This document shows, piece after piece, positions 55,884 to 64,000 of a stretch of 64,000 nt of DNA. Position 1 is the stretch's first letter. The number at the start of each line of letters is the position of its first letter. Both the position numbers and the translations under genes were made by a program. The stretch is taken from positions 30,827,587-30,891,586 of the forward strand of contig CM055068.1 in NCBI GenBank assembly GCA_029204045.2, in the 5' to 3' direction. The notes under the pieces are model-generated. The model was not told where the DNA came from. It worked only from the letters and a program-made list of their open reading frames with translations, and did no database searches. The stretch is from Tillandsia leiboldiana. Lineage: Eukaryota > Streptophyta > Magnoliopsida > Poales > Bromeliaceae.

Positions 55884-57282
55884 GACCGGAACTCCCCAAA
55901 TCGACCAGCACCTTCGGACGACAACCGGACCTAAAAGAAAGTCCCCCAACAGGGCATAACAGGTAAGATAAAACTCTTATAAGAGAGACATGACTCTGGA
56001 AGCGCAAACAAGAAGATTTCGACTCGCGGTGGCGGCGGCGACGACGGCGGCGACGAAGCGGACCCCGCGCGGTATGCGCACCGCGTGCGGTGCAGCCGCG
56101 TGGGCTTTACCCAAGCGGTGCAAGTGGCTGCCACGTGGGCTCCAGCCCCGCGCGGCACATGCGGCAACCGCCCGGGCACCAGCCCTGCGCGGCGCGAGCG
56201 GCGCGTGGGTTTGCCGCGCGGGCACCAGCCCCACGCGGGCACTAGCCCCGCGCGGCGCATGCGTTAGCCGTGCGGGCACCAGCCTCGCGCGGCGCAGCCC
56301 GCGCGGCGCAGTGGCACGGCCACGCGGGCACTAGCCCCGCGTGACTCCTACGTTGGCCGCGCGGGCACCAGCCCCGCGCGGCGCAGCGGTGCGGCTACGC
56401 GGGCACTAGCCCGGCGCGGCGCCTGCGTTGGCCGCGCAAGCACCAGCCCCGCGCGGCGCAGCGGCACGACCACTAGCCCCGCGCGGCGCATGCTTTGGCC
56501 GCGCGGGTACCAGCCCCGCGCGGCGCAGCGGCGCGGCCGCGCGGGCACTAGCCTCGCGCGGCACACGCGTGCCGCGTGCGGTGCGGCGGCGACGACGATA
56601 CCCTAGGGTTTCCTGCGGCGGCGACGACGGCGGTGCCATAGGGCTTCGCGGCGGCGGCGGCGATAAAAGAAAACAAAAACAGCGAAAGACCCAAAACGCC
56701 TATCCCTAGAACGAAGAAATCGTGAGAATAACGACGCTAACCTCGTTCCATCGGAGATGAAGATCCGTTCTCGTTCCTCGCGGCGCTGAGGATCCGGATC
56801 CGCTCCCCGTAGACGGCGGCGTCTCATTCTCCGGTCTCCGGCACGTTGATCTAGCACGAACGGGTTCCTTCGCTTTCTCCTACTTTCTTTCTTTTCTCCT
56901 CCCGTTAGGGTTTCCCCTTCCTCTTTCTTTTTTTTTCTTGGTACGTACCGTAGAAATCCACATCGGATATTTAATAGTTAATTAATTAATTATTTGTTCC
57001 TTAGAGATAATTCCTTATCTCCTCAAAAAGCATGCACGATATCTTGCACGGATTTCGATGCACACTACGGTTATCGCGATCCTAAAAATCCCTTTCTGGG
57101 GGATCCGTAAGTCGGAATTCGGATCCGGTCGCACCGCCGTTCACCGTTTTTCGAGCTCTATCATAGAAAAATACCCGCACCTCAAGATTATCAACTTAAG
57201 TAAACCCGTTAATTCAGTTTCCTCTAACTCATACTTTATTAGCAGGAGGGTAAAACGTTACACGAAAAATTGTGATATTACA
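55884..57282 (-). repeat. T: old Z-family LTR, second part, to its outer end
   Basis: Near 57050-57175 it matches the Z LTR end (GGGATCCGTAAGTCGGAA against GGAGATCCGTAAATCGGAA; TTTTTCGAGCTC). It closes with ...GTGATATTACA at 57282, i.e. minus-strand start TGTAATATCAC. It contains a 500-base GC-rich minisatellite. The ORFs in that tract, rich in Ala, Arg and Gly, are not genes. Confidence 0.7.
56085..56575. repeat. GC-rich minisatellite in T
   Basis: Repeats of GCGCGGGCACCAGCCCCGCG type with GGCGCA spacers, about 12 to 14 irregular units. The reverse-complement motif makes up a similar tract in the U LTR (58195-58520), which supports T and U being one family in opposite orientation. Confidence 0.75.
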
Positions 57283-57529
57283 CGGTTGGGGGCAGAAATA
57301 TCGGGCAGGTCCATTGGCGGGGACTGCCTCAGAGTCAAGCCAGACAATACAGGCAGCTTTTCCTTCTAGTGCAGCAGACGAGGCTCGCCATCACCTACGC
57401 CCGCGTGGAGGCAGACCGAAATGCCTCCGACACCAAAGTCAGGCCGAACATACGGCCAACTCTCAGGTCCCTACACTCCTCGGCCAATGGGGCATATACG
57501 TGGTGGCCATACCTAGCCGACTTGAAAGG
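57283..57529 (+). other. 247-bp spacer between head-to-head LTRs T and U
   Basis: Neither LTR family covers this stretch. One plus-strand frame is open almost throughout (it includes LAITYARVEADRNASD and ANGAYTWWPYLADLKG), but I do not recognise it. It could be a fragment of an older element or of a gene. Confidence 0.4.
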
Positions 57530-58194
57530 TGTAATACCTGCCTTCTAAATTAGTAATTTTATTTTATTTTATTAATTTAGTAGTCCGACGGGGGTTAAAA
57601 GTTTGATTATTTCTGGGCTGACCGTCAGGGTTTGTGGGTATTTTTAGGTGCTAGAGCTCGCAAAACGGTGAACGGTGGCGCGATGGGATTCGAATTCCGA
57701 CCCCGGGATCTCCCAGAAATAATTTTTGAAGTTCGCGATCAGTTCGGACGCGTCAGAATTCGTGCTGGCGATCAACACGTTTTTCGAGGTAACCTGGACC
57801 CCTCGTTTGAATTCCGATGGGTTAAGTTGTGATCTAGGGACTTAGGTTCTTTTTCCGCCTATTTGTTTTCCTTCGTTGCGTTAGGGCAGACGCGGGTGCG
57901 ATCAAAAAGAGGAAAAAAAAAACCCAAATTCATATTCTCTCTCTTTTCAAGGAAGCGGCGTAGGGATCCAGGCGGAGAGACAGGGAGAGGGAAGGAGATT
58001 TGTTCCTTCTCTGCGGGATTGATCGGGCAAAAGGCAGACGATCCTCTACTTCCTCTTCCACCAACAGATCAAAGGTGAGTTTTTTTTCGTTTTAGGGTTT
58101 TCTTAAATTGCGTTGGTTTGTTTCGTCGTTTTTCGGGGGAAACCGCCGCCGCCGCCGCCACGGCCGCAACCATCGCAGATCTCAGGCCGCCGGC

Positions 58195-58520
58195 AGCGGG
58201 GAGGGGGACAGCCTGCAGGCAGGGTGCCGCGCGGGGTTGCCTGCAGGCAGGGAGCCGCTAGGGCGCCCCGCGAGGCGGCCCACAGGTAGGCGCCACGCGG
58301 GCTGGTACCGCGCGGGGCTGCCCGCAGGCAGGCGCCGCGCGGGCTGGTGCCGCGCGGGGCTGCCTACAGGCAGCGCGCCGCACGGTAGGGCGCCGCGCGG
58401 GGCTGCCCGCAGGCAGGCGCCGCGCGGGGCTGCCTGTAGGCAGCGCGCCGCGCGGCAGGGCGCCGCGCGTGGCTGCCCGCAGGCAGGCGCCGCGCGGGCT
58501 GGTGCCGTGCGGGGAACTTC
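58195..58520 (+). repeat. GC-rich minisatellite in U LTR
   Basis: Units like GCCGCGCGGGGCTGCC then GCAGGCAGGC, irregularly repeated about nine times. Open frames on both strands (58108-58620) are by-products of the missing stop codons in such sequence. Confidence 0.8.
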
Positions 58521-58988
58521 GCCGCGCGGGTTTAACCTAGCCACCGTCAGGGTTCTAGGACCGCATCGGTTTTTCTCCTGTTTTGAGTCGACGTTTAGTG
58601 TTTTAGGCATCTTGACTTAGCGTATTGATGTTTCTCCAGGGGAGCGGGACGTTGTAGGTTCGGCAGGCACGCAGACGTGGACAAGCCGAGCGCCGGTCAT
58701 CACACACAAGGTGGGTTCTTTTCCATGGTTGTTTGGGAAAAGGTATAAGTTATAGAAATTACATGTTTGGGCAAAGGTGAAAAATAAAATAATTACTTGT
58801 TTACGTTGCTAACCCTGTTTAAGTTATTATCTATATACTTGGTTACGATGCTCGAGATTGCTACACGCACACCAGCGGTTTGGCCACCGCGAGGGTGTGC
58901 TTTTCTGGGAAAGTGGTACGTTGACCCGTGTACCCCACGTGTGGGTGACGTAATGGGGGCCCTCAGGGGTGGGGGGTGTGAGCGGTGG

Positions 58989-59108
58989 TGCCGAGGCAGG
59001 TGCTCGGTGTGATGCCGAGGCAGGTGCTCGGTGTGGTGCCGGGGCAGGTGCTTGGTGCGATTTGCCGAGGTAGGTGCTCGGTGTGGTTGCCGGGGCAGGT
59101 GCCCGGGT
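58989..59108 (+). repeat. 25-28 bp tandem repeat in U LTR
   Basis: Five units around GAGGCAGGTGCTCGGTG / GGGGCAGGTGC. Downstream, at 59515-59700, there are three longer units ending in CTGTGGATTTATGG. Confidence 0.8.
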
Positions 59109-59989
59109 TTGGATTGTACAAGGGAAAGGTTTTTACTGTCGATTGCACGACGATGAGGGCGGTTGCTCTGGCTTTACTGCGGTTTGCCTTATTTTTAGCC
59201 CTTATTGCTTTCGTACTTTATTTTCTTGGTCACTGACTTCCCACTCTATGACAGGTTCGTCCAGGGGTGAGTGCTAGGGCGACGGTGAGGCCGCACGAGC
59301 GATCTTGTGGCCCTTCGAGGCTGCAGTCATTGACTACTTCTTTCCTTGTTCATTTTATTACCTGTTAGTAGCTGTTATGTGGATTTCGATACCCCTGTGG
59401 GGTCGACGTGGATGTTGGGATGTTTTTCATACCTTTATGGATGGATGCTTGTTTTTATTTCTCTTGGTTGGCCGCTTTCAAACTACAAAAAAGAAAGGAA
59501 AAAACATTGCAAAAATAGTTTTGAAAATATGGGTGTCGTGTGGGCATCGTTTTAAAACTCTGTGGATTTATGGAATTGCGAAAACGATTTTGAAAATATG
59601 GGTGTCGGGTGGGCACCGTTTTAAAACTCTGTGGATTTATGGATTGCGAAACCAGCTTTGAAAACATGGGTGTCGTGTGGGCACCGTTTAAAAACTTGTG
59701 GATTTATCCTTTCAAAATTAGTCGGCCTCGTTAATATTTATGGAAAAATAGTTGTTTGTACTCGACTGCTGAACTATTGTGGTTAAATGGATGTTTGTAT
59801 GGATATTGTAGTCAGGACGCCGTGCATATACAAAGGAGACTCTGCCCGTTTGCAGAGTGAATTTGTATATGCGGCGGGTCTGGGCGCGCACCGGAGGAGA
59901 TCGGTTTCAAAAAAAAATGTATGTAAATTTGTGAGCATCGGTGGCTATCCTTCTGCGCGTTTAAACCCTCGGGGCGTGACAGATTAAGA

Positions 59990-60002
59990 TGGTATCAGAG
60001 CA
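59990..60002 (+). promoter_or_regulatory. Primer binding site of U
   Basis: TGGTATCAGAGCA, a perfect tRNA-iMet type site on the plus strand. It sets U in the opposite orientation to X, Y, Z, T and V. Confidence 0.88.
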
Positions 60003-61809
60003 AAATAACTTTAACCACAGTAGTCGCTTTCCAACATCCACAGAAGAACATTACCACTGGCTACTAACTAATGAAATGATCAGGGTATAGGTGCGTAGAG
60101 ATGCGAGAGTGCGGGATTGTTAAGTTTTGTTTCTCGGTTTAACTCGGGTGTTGTGCTAGTGTAGTCGGGTTGATATGGAGGTTGTGGTCGAGGCCAGTTG
60201 CCACCGGGTTCGTGGAGGTTGCTGGGAATCGATGGATTAAGCAACCGGCACAGGACACGGTGGGACTCCCGACAGTGCTCATGCACCCGGTGCGGCTGTT
60301 AACACAGCAGATCGTTGTGTCGGCTTTTGTTTTTCGAACCCCTCCCTCTGCCGACGTCCTGGTCGTCGGTAGCAACGATGACTGGTGGCAGTGTAATCCG
60401 CTGGTGGTTGTTAGAGTGTCTGCTGGGTTGTCGGTCGTGGGCAACCGGGTAGCCTCTTGTCTAATTTGGTACCTTTGAGGTCTGCTGGTGTTAAGTTACG
60501 GCAGATTATAGCAGATAGTCATCATTCGTTTGGGCTTGATTTCGGTTAGAGAGACCGTGTCTCGCTTCGCACCAGTGTGCGTAAGTGGCGACTTCTTATT
60601 GGGGGTTTTGTTTTTTTTGACGCTGGGTGGTGCCAGTTAGCCCTTTTAAGAAGGTTGTGGTGGTGTAGCTCTGGGTTGGGTTCCTGTGTTCTGCATAAGA
60701 TGGTCGATTAGGTTGTCCTATTGGTGGGTTGGCGCGTGATCCCTCGAGTGCGCTTACTGAACCTAGGCAATTTCTGACAAGGTTCTTCTCGCTGGTTTCG
60801 TTGCATGTCTTCTTCCGACCCTTTAGGCTTTGGACGGGTAGTCTACTGTACCCGGAGGTCATTGTTGAGCGGACCTAGAGCTTAGATTCCTCCTAGTTGG
60901 GAGTGTGACCATTTGGTCCGGGGGTATGCAGCTCGGTTCAATGCCCGGTGCTGGGAGGGGCAACGGATTGGGACCGAGCGTTAGGGGTTAATCAGAGTGT
61001 CGCACCCCTTCGGTGCCAGGACGGAAGTAGGACCGTATTTCTTGGTTTTGTTGCCAACTTCCCATGACCAAGGCATAGTTTTGAGGATTTTGGGTTGCGA
61101 GTCTTTTGTTTGTGAAGCAGTGTAGGTCAGCGGGGGTTGTTGACTACATGGCGCTCTGGCATTGGTCACCTTCGGCTAGGATGCCCTGCATGCAGCTTGT
61201 TCTGTGGGGTAGACCTTGTGGTAGGTCTTAGAGCTGAAACCTAACTTTAGTTTGACCATCGCCTCGGTAGGACGGACAGTCGGAGCGGACAATCCGGAAT
61301 GGTGGTCATGCCCCGAGCTTGTGGCCCGTGTTGGTGACGGGTGGAAGTGGCCCGTGTTGGTAACGGGTGGAAGTGGTCCGTGTTGGTGACCGGTGGGTTC
61401 GTTGTTCTCAAAGGAGGATTACTTGTAGGCGGTGGCCCGGCTTTCTTTGTTGGCACATCCTGGAGCTTTGTGAGGGTATTAGTGTGGCTCCCCCTTTGTT
61501 GTCGGGTTATTTTGGAAATTTAAGGGCTCGTCGGTCCGGGTTGGCGGTAGGACCGGGATACCATGACGCATCGCGAGACTTGGTTGCTGACTGCTCAGCA
61601 CCGTCAATGGTGGTCTGCGAACCGGTGGCGTCATAGCGGGGAACTACAAGTCGGGGAGCAGTCTTACTTAGGTTAGTTTCGGTCAAGAGGAACGGGACGG
61701 TAGGGTTGCAAGGCGGGTTCAGCCCGGTAGCTTGTCGTTCTGGGTTACCACTAAGTTCCGACAGGATTCTTAAGGCGTTTCCCCGAGTCAATGCTACGGG
61801 GGTGGGTAT
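60003..61809 (+). other. Leader and gag/protease zone of U, decayed
   Basis: 1.8 kb where gag, protease and the first half of reverse transcriptase should lie. Frames are short, and I find no zinc knuckle or protease motif. The space is too small for an intact gag plus protease, so both deletion and decay are likely. Fragments such as AFPRVNATG near 61775 may be reverse transcriptase in a shifted frame. Confidence 0.5.
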
Positions 61810-64000
61810 TTGAACGCCCCAGCGATGTTCATGGATACATTGAACAGGTTCTTCAAACCACACCTAGATTAATTCGTTGTGGTCTTCATGGACGACGTTC
61901 CGATTTACTCTTGTACCGATGAGGAACACGAGGAACACTTACGGATTATTCTGCAGACTCTCAGGGATCGGAAGTCGTTTGCTAAACTTAAGAAGTGCGA
62001 GTTTTGGCTTTGCGAGGTAGGCTTTTTGGGGCACGTAATATCAGCAGCGGGAATTGCAGTGGATCCCAAGAAAGTGGAGTCGGTGACCGACTGGCCCCAA
62101 CCGACTACAGTAACGGAAGTCCGCAGCTTCCTGGGCCTAGCAGGATACTACAAACGCTTCATTGAGGGCTTCTTGAAGATTGCGACCCCTCTAAACTGCC
62201 TGACCCGAAAAGGAGAAAAATTTATTTGGACGGCCCAATGCCAGGAGAGCTTTGAAGAACTCAAGAATAGGCTAACAAGGGCACCTGTACTTGCGCTATC
62301 GACACCTGGAGAGGACTACGAAGTTTACTGTGATGCATCGCGGATCGGATTGGGGGGTGTACTGATGCAACAGGGGAAAGTCATAGCCTATGCCTCAAGA
62401 CAACTTAAGGAGTATGAACGGAATTACCCAACGCACAATCTGGAGCTGGCCGCAGTCGTCTTCGTTCTGAAGCTTTGGAGGCACTATCTCTTTGGTGTTC
62501 ACTGTAATGTGTTCTCAGACCACCAAAGCCTTAAATACCTTCTCACCCAGAAGGAGCTGAACCTGCGGCAGAGACGGTGGTTGGAGTTGCTAAAGGACTA
62601 CGATCTATCGATTCAATACCATCCCGGAAAAGCCAATGTGGTAGCGGATGCTTTGAGCAGGAAGGGACAGATAGAGGGGACATCAGCAGGCACAATTACT
62701 CAGCAGGATAACTTGATCGCGGAGTTCTCGCGGTTGAGGTTGGAGGTAGTATCGGCGGGAACGGTCGCGCGACTAATGTCTTTAATAGTCAAGCCTACCT
62801 TGTTCGAAAAGATCCGAGAATACCAAAGGACCGATTCACAGTTACAGCTTGTCCGGGACAGGATTTCCCCGGACCCGGAGGGGGACTTTTCGGTGGAGGC
62901 AGACGGCACACTTCATTTCCGAGGGCGGATTTGCGTACCCGATTCGCCAGATTCGAAGAGGGAAATCTTGACAGAACTGCACTGCGCTCCCTATGCGGTG
63001 CACCCTGGGGGCACAAAAATGTACAGGGACCTCAAGCAGACCTTCTGGTGGCCGAAGCTGAAGGGGGATGTAACACGGTTCGTAGCGCACTGTTTGATCT
63101 ATCAACAGATAAAGGCCGAACACCAGCGGCTGGCAGGGAAATTGCAGCCACTACCAGTGCCAGAGTGGAAATGGGAGCGGATCACTATGGATTTTGTCAC
63201 CGGGTTTCCGCGCTCGCAGCAGGGGCATGACACCATCTGGGTTGTCGTGGATCAGTTAACGAAATCAGCTCACTTCCTACCCATTCACACGACGTGGACG
63301 CGAGATCGGCTGGCTCAGGTCAACATCAGCGAGATCGTGAGGTTGCACGGGGTACCGGCATCGATCACTTCAGATAGAGACACACGATTTGTCTCAAACT
63401 TTTGGCAGAGTCTACAACGGGCTTTGGGGACCAAACTGCACTTTAGCACAGCCTTTCACCCCCAGACGGATGGACAATCTGAATGGGTGATCCAGATCCT
63501 CGAGGACATGCTTCGAGCCTGTGTACTTGATTTGGGGGACAGATGGTCACGCTACCTACCTCTCGTGGAGTTCGCCTACAACAACAGCTACCAGGCTAGC
63601 ATCCTTATGGCGCCGTACGAAACTTTATATGGCCGACGCTGTCAATCCCCGATCTGTTGGGATGACTTGGGGGAGCGAAAATTCTTGGGGCCAGACTTGG
63701 TAGAAGAGACCGAGGAAAAGGTGCGCCTCATCAGGCAGCGGTTGTTGACCGCCCAGAGTCGACAAAAGAGTTATGCAGACCAGAGACGCCGCGACTTGGA
63801 GTTTCAAGTGGGGTAGCATGTGCTACTGCGAGTCTCACCATCCAAAGGGATTAGGCGGTTCGGGCTGAGAGGCAAGTTGAGCCCACGGTTTGTGGGGCCT
63901 TTTGAGATCTTGGAGCGCATCGGCCCGGTGGCCTATCGCCTAGCCCTACCGCCAAATCTCGACCGGATACACGACGTGTTCCATGTTTCAATGCTCCGAA
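61810..64000 (+). pseudogene. pol: Ty3/gypsy pol of U: RT end, RNase H, integrase (two stops)
   Basis: The frame begins in reverse transcriptase (LNAPAMFMDTLN), hits a TAA at 61870-61872 just before the catalytic FMDD, then runs open for 645 codons from 61879. Numbering from there: FMDD 3-6; RNase H acidic residues D152, E189, D214 and D257; integrase zinc region with H375 and C405, but Tyr at 408 where the last Cys is expected; catalytic triad D438, D499, E535 with exactly 35 residues between the last two. A TAG stop (63814-63816) follows EFQVG, after which the frame continues to the window end (FVGPFEILERIGPVAYRL, HDVFHVSML), the linker before a chromodomain in chromoviruses. It is a recently broken copy, probably of the Tekay/Del clade. 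Z pol matches it closely. Confidence 0.88.

Larger units (their letters stand above)
57530..59981 (+). repeat. 5' LTR of element U, 2.45 kb
   Basis: Starts TGTAATACCTGCC and ends ...GGGGCGTGACA, eight bases before the primer binding site. It shares landmarks with the Z LTR in reverse complement, for example GTGTACCCCACG and ACTCTGTGGATTTATGG. Its internal repeats are a GC minisatellite (58195-58520), about five 25 to 28 bp units around GAGGCAGGTGCTCGGTGTG (58989-59108), and three units of about 68 bp (59515-59700). The partner LTR lies beyond the window. Confidence 0.8.

Noticed and set aside
57058..57369. Plus-strand frame across the T end as a host gene
   Set aside because: It crosses the LTR boundary at 57282 and most of it is LTR sequence on the wrong strand.
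59982..60120. Palindromic-loop leader hairpin in U, and likewise in the Z leader (4438-4665)
   Set aside because: I searched both leaders for a stem with a palindromic loop like those of X, Y and V and found none, so the structure is not universal in this window.

Overview
This is plant nuclear DNA made almost entirely of nested LTR retrotransposons. I see no host gene, tRNA, rRNA or CRISPR array. The evidence is Ty3/gypsy pol with RNase H and integrase, a Ty1/copia (Sirevirus-like) gag with two zinc knuckles, primer binding sites for initiator tRNA-Met, polypurine tracts, and LTRs of 1.4 to 4.6 kb. The species cannot be read from the sequence; a repeat-rich angiosperm is as far as I would go.

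Layout. Letters are my own labels, and the coding strand of each element is given. Z (minus, Ty3/gypsy) has its left LTR cut by the window start (1-2403), a decayed internal region (2404-4685) and its right LTR at 4686-7422. Z sits inside the left LTR of Y (minus; LTR piece 7423-9856). Y has a 3.6 kb decayed gag-pol interior (9857-13420) and a right LTR (13421-14449 plus 21077-23624) that is split by W. W (plus, 14450-21071) is a non-autonomous Sirevirus-like element with an intact 653-residue gag, no pol, and the target duplication GACCG. Y lies in the gag of X (minus; interior 23625-24212, LTR from 24213). A 100-N gap follows at 25073-25172.

After the gap, 25173-42046 repeats 8185-25072 almost exactly, including the W insertion and its target duplication. 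Single-base indels cluster at the two sequence ends that meet the gap. The simplest reading is two contigs whose 16.9 kb overlap was never merged, so this block is probably not a real duplication. X's LTR then runs complete (41190-44245). X sits in an old LTR, T (minus; 44246-44632 plus 55884-57282). T is split again by V (minus; 44633-55883), which has 4.57 kb LTRs rich in microsatellites and a 2.1 kb interior without intact genes. U (plus; LTR 57530-59981, decayed leader and gag zone, pol 61810-64000) starts 247 bases from the end of T, head to head, and leaves the window.

The most interesting signals are RNA-structural and conserved between elements. (1) X, Y and V carry, between primer binding site and gag, a hairpin whose loop is a six-base palindrome flanked by purines (CTGCAG in X and Y, CGGCCG in V) with a compensatory stem change; it resembles a retroviral dimer-initiation kissing loop. 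(2) Z, Y and V carry a hairpin with an AGGA loop exactly 18 nt before the 3' LTR, next to the polypurine tract. (3) The W leader carries five short hairpins that share the loop TGGATT but differ in their stems. (4) The Y and X LTRs carry G-box (CACGTG) clusters upstream of their TATA boxes.
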